From assembly GCF_009388985.1 (NCBI RefSeq), contig NZ_CP036422.1, positions 1,006,501 to 1,070,500 on the forward strand: a stretch of DNA of 64,000 nt, given 5' to 3'. This DNA is from Halioglobus maricola. GTDB taxonomy: Bacteria; Pseudomonadota; Gammaproteobacteria; Pseudomonadales; Halieaceae. Numbering within the stretch: position 1 is the stretch's first letter; each line of letters opens with the position of its first letter. The notes under the pieces were generated by a model that saw only the letters and a program-made list of their open reading frames with translations, was not told the origin of the DNA and ran no database searches. Below, in pieces: positions 18,527 to 29,111 of this stretch. The position numbers and the translations under genes are program-made.

Positions 18527-19952
18527 CAAGAGCGCTTATACAGTTCCCGAGATGCGCCGTGTGCGCCGCATCCACATGATAGGCGTTGGTGGCACAGGCA
18601 TGAGTGGCATCGCTGAAGTCCTGGTTAACCTTGGGTACGAAGTGGGCGGCTCTGACTTGCGCGCCAGCCCGGTTACGCGTCGCCTGCAGGAGCGGGGCGT
18701 TGAAGTCTTTATCGGTCATCAGGCGGAGAACGTCGGTGCAGCGGATGTCGTTGTGAGTTCGAGCGCGGTTGACGAATCCAATCCCGAAGTGGCCGCGGCG
18801 CGCGAGGCGCGTATTCCGGTTGTGCCGCGCGCTGAAATGCTTGCGGAGCTGATGCGCTACCGGCACGGCATCGCAGTGGCGGGCACGCATGGCAAAACGA
18901 CGACCACCAGCCTGATTGCCAATGTCTTTGGCGAGGCCGGTTTGGATCCAACCTTTGTGATCGGCGGGCTCGTTAACAGTGTCGGCAGTAATGCTCAGCT
19001 TGGCGCGAGCCGGTTCCTGGTCGCAGAAGCTGATGAAAGTGATGCCTCGTTCTTGCACCTGCAGCCCATGGTGACTGTGATCACCAATATTGAAGCCGAT
19101 CATATGGATACCTACGGCGGTGATTTTTCCGTCCTGCGCCGTACCTTCCTTGAGTTCCTGCACAATTTGCCGTTCTACGGTGTGGCGGTGATGTGTGTTG
19201 ATGACCCCGTGGTTCGCGAGATGCTCGCTGATGTGAGCCGTCAGGTGATTACCTATGGATTTGCGGATGATGCTGACTACCGCATTGACGATATGCAGCG
19301 TGAAGGCCTTGTTACTCGCTTTATCGTGCATCGTCCTGGTGAGGCCGGGTCATTGAATGTCGAGCTGAATATGCCCGGGGAGCACAATGTGCTCAATGCC
19401 ACAGCAGCCGTTGCGGTGGCCTGCGACGAGGGTCTTGAGGACGCTGCCATACTCCGCGGCCTGGCGGGCTTTGCAGGCGTTGGTCGCCGCTTCTCAAATA
19501 TGGGTGAACTCTCTTTGCCCGCGGGTAAGGCACTGCTCATTGATGACTATGGTCATCATCCAACCGAGGTCAGGGCCACCCTCGACTCCGCGCGACAGGC
19601 TTTCCCGGAGCAGCGAGTGGTGATGGTTTATCAGCCTCACCGCTACTCACGTACACGCGATCTTTACGAGGACTTTGTCGCAGCGCTCTCTCGCTGCGAC
19701 GTACTGGTGTTGCTCGATGTTTACGCTGCGGGGGAAGAGCCCATCCCGGGTGCGGACAGCCGCAGTCTGACCCGCAGTATTCGCCAGCGAGGTCAGTTGG
19801 AGCCAATTTTTGCCGAGAGCATCGACGATGTGCCGCGCATTCTCTGTGACGTGGTGCAGAGCGGCGATGTGGTGGTCACCCAGGGCGCGGGCAATATCGG
19901 TGCTCTGGCGCGGGACCTGGCCGGTCTTGATTTTTTTGAGGTGTGTAAGTGA
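18516..19952 (+). CDS. murC: UDP-N-acetylmuramate:L-alanine ligase
   Basis: First Mur ligase, adding L-alanine to UDP-MurNAc. The 478 residues include the N-terminal nucleotide fold [17 protein letters not shown], the ATP loop [14 protein letters not shown], the acidic [10 protein letters not shown] segment and [14 protein letters not shown]. The GTG start at 18516 has GAGGAG nine bases upstream, within the murG end. Confidence 0.97.
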   Translation: MLTDKSAYTVPEMRRVRRIHMIGVGGTGMSGIAEVLVNLGYEVGGSDLRASPVTRRLQERGVEVFIGHQAENVGAADVVVSSSAVDESNPEVAAAREARIPVVPRAEMLAELMRYRHGIAVAGTHGKTTTTSLIANVFGEAGLDPTFVIGGLVNSVGSNAQLGASRFLVAEADESDASFLHLQPMVTVITNIEADHMDTYGGDFSVLRRTFLEFLHNLPFYGVAVMCVDDPVVREMLADVSRQVITYGFADDADYRIDDMQREGLVTRFIVHRPGEAGSLNVELNMPGEHNVLNATAAVAVACDEGLEDAAILRGLAGFAGVGRRFSNMGELSLPAGKALLIDDYGHHPTEVRATLDSARQAFPEQRVVMVYQPHRYSRTRDLYEDFVAALSRCDVLVLLDVYAAGEEPIPGADSRSLTRSIRQRGQLEPIFAESIDDVPRILCDVVQSGDVVVTQGAGNIGALARDLAGLDFFEVCK

Positions 19953-20875
19953 TGACTAGCGCACAGCTGAAGCAGGGAAAGATCGCGGTGTTGCTCGGTG
20001 GGACGTCGGCTGAGCGCGAAGTTTCTCTCAATAGCGGCGCCACTGTCGTTGACGCCTTACGTTCGCTCGATTACACCGTACGCGAAGTTGATCCGGCGGA
20101 TGACGCCTGGATGGCGCAGCTCGAAGGGGTAGATTTCGCGTTCAATATTCTTCACGGCCCCGGCGGTGAAGACGGCTGTATTCAGGGTGCCCTGCAGGCG
20201 CTCGGTATTCCCTACACCGGTTCCGGTGTACTGGGGTCGGCGTTGGCGATGGACAAACAGCGTAGCAAGGAACTCTGGCAAGGTATCGGTATTGCCACGG
20301 GTGGTTTCGCCATGCTGCAAGAAAACACGGACTGGCAAGCGGTCATCGATCGTCTGGGTAAAGTATTCGTCAAACCTGCGTGCGAGGGCTCCAGCATAGG
20401 TATGGCCCCGGCAGACACTGCAGCGGCATTGCAGTCGGCCTATCACGACGCGGCTCAGTATGGCGTAGGAGTGCTGGCCGAGAAGTTTATCAATGGTCCC
20501 GAATACACCGTAGGGATTCTGGGAGATCGCGCTCTGCCCTCCATCTGCATGCAGACAGACAACGAATTCTACGACTACGAAGCAAAGTACATTTCCAACG
20601 ACACGACCTACAACTGCCCTTCGGGCCTGTCTGCGGAAGACGAGGCTGAAGTGGGTGCGCTGGCGCTGGCAGCCTTTCGCTCTCTGGGCTGCGCGATCTG
20701 GGGACGAGTGGATACGATGCGTGATGTCGATGGCCGTTTCTATGTACTGGAAGTGAACACGATTCCCGGTATGACGTCACATAGCCTCGTGCCGATGGCT
20801 GCGCGAGAGGTGGGAATGACCGTGCCGCAGTTGGTTGAGCAGATTCTTACTTTGAGCTGGGAGGCGCAGGCATAG
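19949..20875 (+). CDS. ddl: D-alanine:D-alanine ligase
   Basis: ATP-grasp enzyme that makes the D-Ala-D-Ala dipeptide used by MurF. The 308-residue product shows [50 protein letters not shown] and the metal-binding [13 protein letters not shown]. Start GTG 19949 overlaps the murC stop; ATG 19952 directly after is equally possible. Ends one base before the ftsQ start. Confidence 0.97.
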   Translation: MMTSAQLKQGKIAVLLGGTSAEREVSLNSGATVVDALRSLDYTVREVDPADDAWMAQLEGVDFAFNILHGPGGEDGCIQGALQALGIPYTGSGVLGSALAMDKQRSKELWQGIGIATGGFAMLQENTDWQAVIDRLGKVFVKPACEGSSIGMAPADTAAALQSAYHDAAQYGVGVLAEKFINGPEYTVGILGDRALPSICMQTDNEFYDYEAKYISNDTTYNCPSGLSAEDEAEVGALALAAFRSLGCAIWGRVDTMRDVDGRFYVLEVNTIPGMTSHSLVPMAAREVGMTVPQLVEQILTLSWEAQA

Positions 20876-20876
20876 C

Positions 20877-21788
20877 ATGGGTGTAGCGATTAAATTGCCG
20901 GTGTTTGGCCGGCGCCCCGAACAAGAGAGCAAGCCGAAGAAAGCTCGGCGTGCGGCCGCTAAGAAAAAAGCGCCTCAGGAACAGGTGAAGCGCAAGTCGC
21001 GGCAAACCCCTGCGAAAGGTGCGACGCGTAAACAGCAGACCAAGGTAGAGAAGGCGCCAGCGAGTTTCGCATGGTTGAACCGCATCCTGATTCTTTTGGG
21101 TGTCGGCGTGGTGGCGGCTGCAGGAATGCAGGCCTGGGTCTATCTCTCTGCTATCCCGGTAGAGCGCATCGTCGTGACTGGTGAGCTGGAAAACACGCGT
21201 ACCAGTGCGGTTCAGGACATGGTGCAGCCGGCCCTGGTTGGCGGTTTCCTGGGCGCGGATCTCAAAGAAGTGCGCGGCCAGCTTGAGGCGCTGCCCTGGA
21301 TTTACGAGGCGAATGTACGCCGGGTGTGGCCAAACGCGCTAGAGATTCATGTTGTGGAGCAGCTGCCGATAGCGCGTTGGGGCGATGGGGCTTTCCTGAA
21401 TCACGAAGGCGAGGTTTTCCGACCCAGTCACAACGAAGACTGGTCAGCGCTGCCGCAGCTGCGGGGCCCTGAAGGTGCTGCCGGGGAGTTAATGCACACT
21501 TACCAGCGGCTGGTGGATATTCTCGCACCGCTGCGTCTGAACGTCAGTCAATTACTGGTGGATGACCGTGGTCAGGTGGAGGCGGTGCTCGCAGGTGGGC
21601 AGTCGCTGATGATCGGCGGCGATGATTTTCGCCAGCGTATGCAGCGGTTCAGCCGCTTGTATCACGTGGAATTGGCCTCGCGGATGAGTGAGGTAGAGCG
21701 GGTGGACCTGAGGTATCACAAAGGGGTCGCGGTAGCGTATCGCGAGTTACCGCCTCAGGAAGAAAAAACGGATAAAGAAAAAGCCTAA
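20877..21788 (+). CDS. ftsQ: Cell division protein FtsQ
   Basis: Bitopic divisome protein linking early and late division proteins. The 303 residues have an unusually long, Lys/Arg/Ala-rich cytoplasmic tail (about residues 15-60, with KKARRAAAKKKAPQE), one transmembrane helix (about 67-92), a POTRA domain starting IPVERIVVTGELENT, and the FtsQ beta domain. The extended basic tail is longer than in E. coli and could contact nucleic acid or acidic phospholipid; that is only inference. Confidence 0.93.
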   Translation: MGVAIKLPVFGRRPEQESKPKKARRAAAKKKAPQEQVKRKSRQTPAKGATRKQQTKVEKAPASFAWLNRILILLGVGVVAAAGMQAWVYLSAIPVERIVVTGELENTRTSAVQDMVQPALVGGFLGADLKEVRGQLEALPWIYEANVRRVWPNALEIHVVEQLPIARWGDGAFLNHEGEVFRPSHNEDWSALPQLRGPEGAAGELMHTYQRLVDILAPLRLNVSQLLVDDRGQVEAVLAGGQSLMIGGDDFRQRMQRFSRLYHVELASRMSEVERVDLRYHKGVAVAYRELPPQEEKTDKEKA

Positions 21789-21802
21789 GGGGAGAGACTG
21801 CC

Positions 21803-23047
21803 ATGGGCAGCGCGCAGGACAAAAGAATGATCGTCGGCCTGGATATCGGGACATCCAAGGTGGTGGCGATCGTCGGTGAAGTCGGCATGGACGGCGAAAT
21901 CGAGGTTGTGGGTATTGGTTCACATCCGTCCAAAGGCATGAAGAAAGGGGTGGTGGTCAATATTGAATCCACGGTCCAGTCGATTCAGCGCGCGGTGGAA
22001 GAGGCCGAGCTGATGGCCGGCTGTCAGATCCACTCGGTGTATGTGGGGATTGCGGGCAGCCACATTCGCAGCCTGAACTCTCATGGCATCGTTGCGATTA
22101 AGGATAAGGAAGTTTACAGCCATGATCTGGAGCGAGTGATCGACGCAGCCCAGGCAGTAGCGATTCCTGCAGACCAGAAGATTCTGCACATCCTGCCGCA
22201 GGAATACGTTATCGATAACCAGGAGGGGATCAAGGAGCCTCTGGGTATGTCGGGTGTGCGGCTGGAGGCCAAGGTTCACCTCGTGACCTGCGCCGTGAAT
22301 GCGGCCCAGAATATTGAAAAATGTATTCGTCGCTGCGGGCTGGAAGTTGAGGAGATCATTTTAGAGCAACTTGCATCCAGCTACTCGATTCTCACTGAGG
22401 ATGAGCGCGACCTGGGTGTTTGTCTGGTGGATATCGGCGGCGGTACGACCGATATCGCGATCTTTACTGAGGGTGCAATTCGCCACACAGGCGTCATACC
22501 GATTGCGGGCGACCAGGTGACTAACGATATCGCCATGGCCTTGCGCACACCGACGCAGCATGCGGAAGAAATCAAGATCAAGTACGCCTGTGCTCTGACT
22601 CAGCTGGCCGGCGCGGACGAAACCATCAAAGTACCCAGTGTAGGCGACCGGCCGCCGCGAGACTTGTCGCGCCAGTCGCTGGCGGAAGTGGTTGAGCCCC
22701 GCTACGACGAATTGTTCACCCTCGTGCAGGCCGAACTGCGCCGTTCGGGCTTCGAAGACATGGTGCCGGCGGGCATCGTGCTCACCGGGGGTACCTCCAA
22801 GATGGAAGGTGTGGTGGAGCTGGCGGAAGAAATTTTTCACATGCCGGTACGCGTGGGATATCCCCAGAGCGTGCAGGGGCTGAATGACATCGTGCGCAAC
22901 CCGATCTACGCAACCAGCGTGGGTTTGTTGCATTACGGCGTCGACCATACGGAAGAGAACAGTCAGAGCGGTGGCCGCAGTAGCAGCGGCGCACCGGCCG
23001 AGAGTTGGATCAATCGGGCCAAGGCCTGGATTTCAAGTAATTTTTGA
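21803..23047 (+). CDS. ftsA: Cell division protein FtsA
   Basis: Actin-like ATPase that tethers FtsZ to the membrane. The 414-residue product starts with GLDIGTSKVVAIVGEV (phosphate 1 motif), carries the SHIRSLNSHG domain 1C region, VDIGGGTTDIAIF (phosphate 2) and GIVLTGGTSKMEG (adenosine motif), and ends with the amphipathic membrane-targeting helix WINRAKAWISSNF. Clear ribosome site AGGGGAGAG before ATG. Confidence 0.98.
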   Translation: MGSAQDKRMIVGLDIGTSKVVAIVGEVGMDGEIEVVGIGSHPSKGMKKGVVVNIESTVQSIQRAVEEAELMAGCQIHSVYVGIAGSHIRSLNSHGIVAIKDKEVYSHDLERVIDAAQAVAIPADQKILHILPQEYVIDNQEGIKEPLGMSGVRLEAKVHLVTCAVNAAQNIEKCIRRCGLEVEEIILEQLASSYSILTEDERDLGVCLVDIGGGTTDIAIFTEGAIRHTGVIPIAGDQVTNDIAMALRTPTQHAEEIKIKYACALTQLAGADETIKVPSVGDRPPRDLSRQSLAEVVEPRYDELFTLVQAELRRSGFEDMVPAGIVLTGGTSKMEGVVELAEEIFHMPVRVGYPQSVQGLNDIVRNPIYATSVGLLHYGVDHTEENSQSGGRSSSGAPAESWINRAKAWISSNF

Positions 23048-23052
23048 GTGGT

Positions 23053-23077
23053 AAGCGGTCGCATTCGAGTGCGGCTT
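23053..23077 (+). other. Imperfect hairpin with T run between ftsA and ftsZ
   Basis: AAGC-GGT-CGCA / TGCG-GCTT with loop TTCGAG and a short T run (23076-23079) lies in the 55-base ftsA-ftsZ gap, followed by the small palindrome CTTTT-CTAT-AAAAG. It could act as a weak attenuator or an RNA processing site setting FtsZ levels; this is not shown by sequence alone. Confidence 0.25.
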
Positions 23078-23102
23078 TTCTATAAAAGGGGAGAAATAAA
23101 CC

Positions 23103-24275
23103 ATGTTTGAACTGATAGACAATGTACCAAGCAACGCCGTCATAAAGGTGATCGGAGTGGGCGGAGGCGGTGGCAACGCTGTCAAGCACATGATCGATAA
23201 CTCGGTTGAAGGTGTTGATTTCATCTGTGCCAACACAGACGCGCAGGCGCTCTCGGACATCGAGTCCAGGACTGTGCTGCAACTCGGTGGCGAGATCACC
23301 AAGGGTCTCGGTGCTGGCGCTAACCCTGAGATTGGTCGGGCTGCTGCAATGGAGGATCGCGAGCGTATCGCCGATTCTATTCGCGGTGCCGATATGATCT
23401 TTATCACTGCGGGTATGGGTGGCGGAACCGGTACTGGTGGCGCTCCGGTGGTTGCAGAAGTGGCGCGCGAGCTGGGCATCCTGACGGTTGCCGTGGTAAC
23501 CCGTCCGTTCCCTTTCGAGGGCAAAAAGCGTTTGAAAATTGCCCAGGAAGGTGTGGGTGAACTGCAGCAGCATGTGGACTCTTTGATCACGATTCCCAAT
23601 GAAAAATTGCTCGAAGTGCTAGGTAAAAATACCAGTCTGCTCGATGCCTTTAAGGAGGCGAATGATGTATTGTTGGGCGCAGTTCAGGGGATCGCAGATC
23701 TGATTATTCGCCCCGGTATGATCAACGTCGATTTTGCCGATGTGCGGACCGTAATGTCCGAAATGGGCATGGCGATGATGGGCACCGGCAGCTCCAAGGG
23801 TGAAAATCGTGCCCGTGAAGCGGCTGAAAGAGCGATAAACAGCCCCCTCCTGGATGACATTGATTTACAAGGTGCCCGCGGGATTTTGGTTAATATCACC
23901 GCTGGTCTCGATCTCGCATTAGGCGAGTTCGCCGAAGTTGGCGACACGATCGAGGAATTTGCATCCGAAGAAGCGACAGTTGTTGTAGGAACGGTTATCG
24001 ATCCGGATATGACGGACGAGCTGAAGGTAACCGTTGTTGCCACTGGACTTGGCAGTGAAGCGGCGCGCGCGCCGTTGCAGGTAGTAGATACCGCGCCCGC
24101 CAGGTCCGCCGTGAGCACGGAGTCCGAACTGGACGAGCCCAACTACGCCGACCTGGACCGCCCCGCGGTGCAGCGCAGGCAGAGGGCCGCCGCAGGTGGA
24201 CAGACCGCTGTCGCTGCAGACGCAGGCGAGGAGTATTTCGATATTCCCGCATTCCTGCGTAGACAGGCCGACTGA
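23103..24275 (+). CDS. ftsZ: Cell division GTPase FtsZ
   Basis: Tubulin homologue that forms the Z ring. The 390 residues comprise the GTPase domain with GVGGGGGNAVKHM, the tubulin signature GMGGGTGTGGAPVVA and the T7 loop NVDFADVRTVM, then a variable linker from about residue 320. It ends with the conserved C-terminal peptide YFDIPAFLRRQAD that binds FtsA and ZipA. GGGGAG ribosome site seven bases before ATG. Confidence 0.99.
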   Translation: MFELIDNVPSNAVIKVIGVGGGGGNAVKHMIDNSVEGVDFICANTDAQALSDIESRTVLQLGGEITKGLGAGANPEIGRAAAMEDRERIADSIRGADMIFITAGMGGGTGTGGAPVVAEVARELGILTVAVVTRPFPFEGKKRLKIAQEGVGELQQHVDSLITIPNEKLLEVLGKNTSLLDAFKEANDVLLGAVQGIADLIIRPGMINVDFADVRTVMSEMGMAMMGTGSSKGENRAREAAERAINSPLLDDIDLQGARGILVNITAGLDLALGEFAEVGDTIEEFASEEATVVVGTVIDPDMTDELKVTVVATGLGSEAARAPLQVVDTAPARSAVSTESELDEPNYADLDRPAVQRRQRAAAGGQTAVAADAGEEYFDIPAFLRRQAD

Positions 24276-24342
24276 GACACGCTGAGGAGAGATCCGGGTA
24301 GTGCTCAGGGCTTAACGCCTTTGGGCAACTGACGGAGTGAGT

Positions 24343-25257
24343 ATGATTCGACAGCGCACACTGAGAAACGCGATCAAGGCGACCGGCGTCGGCTTGCACA
24401 CGGGTGATAAGGTCTACCTGACTTTGTGCCCTGCACCGGTGAATACTGGCATCGTATTTCGCAGGGTTGATCTTGACCCGGTAGTTGAAATCCCCGGCCG
24501 GGCGGACAACGTTGCTGACACCACTCTCTCTACCAGCCTTTTCGCCAATGGCGAAAAAGTGTCTACCGTGGAGCATCTCATGGCAGCCATGGCGGGCCTG
24601 GGAATTGACAACGCATACGTCGATGTCAGTGCCCCGGAAGTCCCCATCATGGATGGCAGCGCGGGGCCCTTTGTTTTTCTTCTCCAGTCAGCGGGGATCG
24701 AAGAGCAAAACGCGCCCAAGAAGTTTATTCGCATAAAGCGGAAGGTCACAGTCGAGGACGGCGACAAAGTAGCCAGCTTCCTCCCCTTTGATGGCTTCAA
24801 AGTCTCCTTTACTATCGACTTTGACCACCCCGTTTTCCGCGATCGCGCCGCTCATGCCGAGGTGGACTTCTCCTCAACGTCTTTTGTCAAAGAAATCAGC
24901 CGGGCGCGAACGTTCGGCTTTATGCACGAAATCGAATACCTCCGCTCCCAGGGCCTGGCCCGGGGCGGCAGTGTCGATAACGCCATCGTGGTTGATGATT
25001 ATCGAATCCTGAATCAGGATGGCTTGCGTTACGACGATGAATTTGTGCGGCACAAAATTCTTGACGCCATCGGTGATCTGTATCTATTGGGTAACAGCCT
25101 GATTGGTGAATTCCGTGCCTTCAAGTCTGGCCACGGCCTGAACAATGCTTCGCTGCGCGCACTGATCGCCCAGCCCGATGCCTGGGAAGTGGTTACCTTT
25201 GAAGACGAGGCCAAGGCCCCGATTTCCTATACGCTCAACCCAATCCCGGCTATCTGA
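24343..25257 (+). CDS. lpxC: UDP-3-O-acyl-N-acetylglucosamine deacetylase
   Basis: Zinc enzyme for the committed step of lipid A synthesis. The 304-residue product shows the zinc-binding [16 protein letters not shown] region, the catalytic-site [10 protein letters not shown] segment and the second metal/active-site motif [17 protein letters not shown] 24343 is preferred ([15 protein letters not shown]) with ACGGAG at six bases; GTG 24337 is in frame two codons earlier. Usual last gene after the dcw cluster in gammaproteobacteria. Confidence 0.97.
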   Translation: MIRQRTLRNAIKATGVGLHTGDKVYLTLCPAPVNTGIVFRRVDLDPVVEIPGRADNVADTTLSTSLFANGEKVSTVEHLMAAMAGLGIDNAYVDVSAPEVPIMDGSAGPFVFLLQSAGIEEQNAPKKFIRIKRKVTVEDGDKVASFLPFDGFKVSFTIDFDHPVFRDRAAHAEVDFSSTSFVKEISRARTFGFMHEIEYLRSQGLARGGSVDNAIVVDDYRILNQDGLRYDDEFVRHKILDAIGDLYLLGNSLIGEFRAFKSGHGLNNASLRALIAQPDAWEVVTFEDEAKAPISYTLNPIPAI

Positions 25258-25279
25258 CGAAATTCGCCGCTGATCGGCT

Positions 25280-25329
25280 CAGATTGGGCGCCAGTTCACA
25301 CCGTTTGTGGCTATTTCGTGGCCAATCTG
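25280..25329. other. Long-range inverted repeat downstream of lpxC
   Basis: CAGATTGG (25280-25287) is the exact reverse complement of CCAATCTG (25322-25329), with a shorter GCCA/TGGC pair inside, in the 120-base lpxC to M23-peptidase gap. A CCTTTTATGG sequence follows. It may be a weak terminator or an RNA element. Confidence 0.3.
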
Positions 25330-25377
25330 GGCCTTTTATGGCATAGTTCGCGGCCCTGTGATCGATTTCTCCCATAG

Positions 25378-26307
25378 ATGAAAGTCATTCTCATAAATCG
25401 TAAGCACGGCGGCTCCCGCTCGATTGAGTTGGGGCGCTGGTCGCGTGCATTGCTCTCCCTCTGCTGCCTGGGCTTGCCCTTGGGTATGGTGGGCGTGGGC
25501 TATATGCTGGGCCAGGATTCCGAGGCGAATACCATGCGCGAGGTAGCGCTGGATCGCTTGCAGGACGAATTGGAGCAGCAAGAGAAAGATCTTGTTGCCT
25601 TGCAGGCCCAGGCCGAGCGCAAGATGGCCGCCATGACCCGCAATGTGTCGGAAATGCAGGCCCGAATGACCCGCCTTGATGCCCTAGGGCAGCACCTGAC
25701 GGCCATGGCCGACCTCGAGGAAGGCGAGTTTGATTTCAGTCAGCCCCCCGCTGTGGGTGGCCCACTTGGTGGCGAATTCAGCGTTGAGTACAACACTTCC
25801 GACTTGATGGCAGAGCTGGGCTTGTTCCAGGCCCGGGTAGAAGACCGGGAACAGCAGTTGGAGATTCTTGAGACACTGCTGAGCAATCGCAAGCTTGACG
25901 AGCAATCATGGCTGTCCGGGCGGCCTATCGAAAAGGGCTGGATATCTTCCTACTACGGTAAGCGTAATGACCCCTTCACCGGGAAGCCGAGCTTCCACCA
26001 CGGCGTCGATTTTGCCGGCAAAGAGGGGTCTAACGTTATTGCTGTGGCGTCCGGGGTCGTTACCTGGACAGGCTCCAAGAGCGGTTATGGCGAAACCATA
26101 GAAATTTCCCATGGCGATGGCTTTGTCACTCGCTATGCTCACAACAAAGAGAGCCTGGTGTCGCCGGGAGATGTTGTGCGCAAAGGTCAGGCCATTGGCC
26201 TGATGGGTTCCACCGGTCGCAGCACCGGTGCCCATGTTCACTACGAAGTCTACAAACACGGCCGCTCGGTCGACCCCTCAAGTTACATACGACGAACACG
26301 TCGCTGA
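25378..26307 (+). CDS. M23-family peptidoglycan endopeptidase, membrane-anchored
   Basis: Zinc metallopeptidase of the LytM/M23 type, predicted to cut peptide cross-links in periplasmic peptidoglycan or to activate amidases. The 309 residues comprise an N-terminal membrane anchor (about 24-44), a coiled coil (about 50-105, QDELEQQEKDLVALQAQAE) and a C-terminal M23 domain. Metal motifs HHGVDFAG (HxxxD) and HVHYEV (HxH) are intact, so it should be active. The lpxC-M23-secA order is also seen in Pseudomonas. No assigned gene name. Confidence 0.92.
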   Translation: MKVILINRKHGGSRSIELGRWSRALLSLCCLGLPLGMVGVGYMLGQDSEANTMREVALDRLQDELEQQEKDLVALQAQAERKMAAMTRNVSEMQARMTRLDALGQHLTAMADLEEGEFDFSQPPAVGGPLGGEFSVEYNTSDLMAELGLFQARVEDREQQLEILETLLSNRKLDEQSWLSGRPIEKGWISSYYGKRNDPFTGKPSFHHGVDFAGKEGSNVIAVASGVVTWTGSKSGYGETIEISHGDGFVTRYAHNKESLVSPGDVVRKGQAIGLMGSTGRSTGAHVHYEVYKHGRSVDPSSYIRRTRR

Positions 26308-26395
26308 CGCGTATAATCCCTTCTTTTTGATCCCGCCCGCCCCTATAGCTAGAGGCCTGGTGGTTTTTTTCGTATTCAAGACAAGATGAAGAGCC

Positions 26396-29101
26396 ATGAT
26401 TAGCAAACCCCTGAAGATGATTTTCGGCACCCGCAACGATCGGGAGCTGAAGCGCTACGGCAAAGTGGTCAAGAAAATTAACGCCCTGGCAGAAGACACC
26501 GCTGCACTCAGCGACGAGCAACTGCAGGCGAAGACTGATGAATTCAAGAGCCGCCTGACGGCTGGCGAAACTCTCGATCAGATTCTGCCAGAGGCTTTCG
26601 CGGTCGCCCGCGAGGCGGGTGAAAGGGTGCTGGGCATGCGCCATTTCGACGTCCAGCTGATTGGCGGTATGGCTCTGCATGAAGGCAAGATTGCCGAGAT
26701 GCGCACCGGTGAGGGTAAAACACTGGTGGCCACGCTGCCCGCCTATCTCAATGCGCTTGCTGGCAGCGTACACCTGATCACCGTCAACGATTATCTGGCA
26801 GCGCGCGACGCCGCCTGGATGGGGCCGCTCTACGAGTTCCTGGGTGTGAAGGTGGGTGTAGTTCGCTCCGGCCAGTTGCCAGAGCAGAAGACGGCAGCCT
26901 ATAACGCTGACATTATTTACGGTACCAACAACGAGTTTGGCTTCGATTACCTGCGCGACAACATGGCGTTTACCATGGGCGACAAGATGCAGGGTAACCT
27001 GGCGTTTGCCATTGTCGATGAGGTGGACTCGATTCTGATCGATGAGGCGCGGACTCCGCTGGTGATCTCCGGCGCGTCCGAGGACAGCTCCGAGCTGTAC
27101 AAGCGCATCAATAAGCTGATTCCGTCTCTCACCCCCGACCTTGAAGGTCAGGATGGTCATTTCACAGTCGACGAGAAGGCGCGGCAAGTCGAACTGACCG
27201 AGGAGGGCCATGTCTACATTGAGGGTCTGTTGATCACTGAAGGTCTGTTGGAAGAGGGGGACAGCCTCTACGCAGCTACCAACCTCAACCTTTTGCATCA
27301 TGTGTATTCTGGCCTGCGCGCGCACGCCATGTTCCAGCGGGATGTAGAGTACATCGTGCAAGACGGACAGGTTGTGTTGATCGACGAGCACACAGGCCGC
27401 ACCATGGCTGGCCGCCGTCTCTCGGAAGGCTTGCACCAGGCGATTGAAGCCAAGGAAGGGGTTGCGATCCAGAGCGAGAGCCAGACGCTCGCGTCTACCA
27501 CATTCCAGAACTATTTCCGTCTCTACGACAAGCTTGCCGGTATGACCGGTACAGCCGATACCGAGGCTTTCGAATTCCGTCAGATTTACGGTCTCGAAGT
27601 ACTGGTTATACCCACCAACAAGAAGCAGGAACGCAAGGACCTCAACGATGTGGTCTACCTCAGCAGCGAAGAAAAATTCGATGCGATAGTGGCGGATGTC
27701 AAAGACTGTATGGAGGCTGGTGCGCCGGTTCTCGTGGGTACCGCTTCAGTAGAAACGTCAGAGGAATTGTCGACTCGATTCCGCAATGCAAAGATCAAGC
27801 ACAAGGTTCTCAACGCAAAATACCACGAGCAGGAAGCCGAGATTATCGCCCAGGCGGGACGCCCAGGCGTGGTCACCATCGCCACCAATATGGCTGGCCG
27901 GGGAACTGATATTGTTCTTGGCGGCAACATGGATGCGGAACTCGCAGCAGCCGGAGACATTTCGGACGATCGTAAAGCCGAGCTTAAGGAAGACTGGGAG
28001 CAGCGCCATAAGCAGGTGCTTGAGGCTGGCGGTTTGCACATTCTGGGTACCGAGCGCCACGAATCCCGGCGTATCGACAACCAGTTGCGCGGTCGCGCCG
28101 GTCGTCAGGGCGACCCCGGTGTATCCCGGTTCTACCTGTCTCTGGAAGACAACCTGATGCGAATCTTCGCTTCCGACAGGGTGAAGAACTTCATGCAAGC
28201 CCTGGGGATGGAGAAGGGCGAGGCGATTGAACATCGCATGGTGACCAACGCGATTGAAAAAGCACAGCGCAAAGTGGAAGGCCGCAACTTCGATATTCGT
28301 AAGCAACTGCTGGAATATGATGATGTCGCCAATGACCAGCGTCAGATCATCTACGAACAGCGCAATGACCTGCTCGGAGAAGCTGACATTTCCGAAACTA
28401 TCACCGCGATTCGCGCGGATGTGGTCAACGAGGCAATCGACAGCTTTATTCCGCCAATGAGCGTCGAGGAGCAGTGGGATGTTCCGGCGCTGGAGAAGCA
28501 GCTCGAAGCTGAGTTCGCCATTCCCCTGCCAGTGCAGGAATGGTTGGATTCTGACGACAAGTTGCATGAGGAAGCTCTGCGCGAGCGCATTGTTGATGAA
28601 GTTCAGAAATCCTACGAGGCCAAGTGTGAGGCTGTGGGCCCGGACATGCGCAAGATCGAGAAGCAGATCATGCTGCAGGTGTTGGATACCCTGTGGAAAG
28701 AGCACCTTGCCACCATGGATCATTTGCGCCAGGGCATTCATCTGCGCGCCTATGCACAGAAGAACCCAAAGCAGGAATACAAGCGCGAGTCTTTTGAGCT
28801 GTTTGAAGAACTGCTCAGTAGTCTGAAGATGGAAGTCGTGAAGTTTCTCAGCCATGTGCAGATTCAGCGCCAGGACGAAGCGGCACTCATAGAGCAGCAG
28901 CGTAGAGAAGCGGCCGAGCGCGAAAAGCTGGCATTCCAGCATGCTGAAGCCTCAGCGATGCCAGAGCAGCAGGCCGAGCAAGCGCCGGAAGAAGTGGCGC
29001 CGCCCACCACATTTACCCGCGAAGCGCCGAAGGTTGGCCGCAATGATCCATGCCCCTGTGGCAGCGGGAAAAAGTACAAGCAGTGCCACGGCAAGCTCTG
29101 A
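26396..29101 (+). CDS. secA: Preprotein translocase ATPase SecA
   Basis: Motor that drives unfolded preproteins through SecYEG. The 901 residues show NBD1 with [17 protein letters not shown] (Walker A) and [15 protein letters not shown] (Walker B), the DYLRDNMAF region, NBD2 with [12 protein letters not shown] and [11 protein letters not shown], a helical scaffold, and a C-terminal zinc tail [16 protein letters not shown] that binds SecB and phospholipids. A TATAAT sequence at 26312-26317 upstream could be its -10, but no good -35 is visible. No secM-like leader frame is apparent. Confidence 0.98.
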   Translation: MISKPLKMIFGTRNDRELKRYGKVVKKINALAEDTAALSDEQLQAKTDEFKSRLTAGETLDQILPEAFAVAREAGERVLGMRHFDVQLIGGMALHEGKIAEMRTGEGKTLVATLPAYLNALAGSVHLITVNDYLAARDAAWMGPLYEFLGVKVGVVRSGQLPEQKTAAYNADIIYGTNNEFGFDYLRDNMAFTMGDKMQGNLAFAIVDEVDSILIDEARTPLVISGASEDSSELYKRINKLIPSLTPDLEGQDGHFTVDEKARQVELTEEGHVYIEGLLITEGLLEEGDSLYAATNLNLLHHVYSGLRAHAMFQRDVEYIVQDGQVVLIDEHTGRTMAGRRLSEGLHQAIEAKEGVAIQSESQTLASTTFQNYFRLYDKLAGMTGTADTEAFEFRQIYGLEVLVIPTNKKQERKDLNDVVYLSSEEKFDAIVADVKDCMEAGAPVLVGTASVETSEELSTRFRNAKIKHKVLNAKYHEQEAEIIAQAGRPGVVTIATNMAGRGTDIVLGGNMDAELAAAGDISDDRKAELKEDWEQRHKQVLEAGGLHILGTERHESRRIDNQLRGRAGRQGDPGVSRFYLSLEDNLMRIFASDRVKNFMQALGMEKGEAIEHRMVTNAIEKAQRKVEGRNFDIRKQLLEYDDVANDQRQIIYEQRNDLLGEADISETITAIRADVVNEAIDSFIPPMSVEEQWDVPALEKQLEAEFAIPLPVQEWLDSDDKLHEEALRERIVDEVQKSYEAKCEAVGPDMRKIEKQIMLQVLDTLWKEHLATMDHLRQGIHLRAYAQKNPKQEYKRESFELFEELLSSLKMEVVKFLSHVQIQRQDEAALIEQQRREAAEREKLAFQHAEASAMPEQQAEQAPEEVAPPTTFTREAPKVGRNDPCPCGSGKKYKQCHGKL

Positions 29102-29111
29102 GGGTATAACG

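Noticed and set aside
26126-28942. Long open frames antisense to secA
   Set aside because: No motifs, and they overlap a fully recognisable secA on the other strand.
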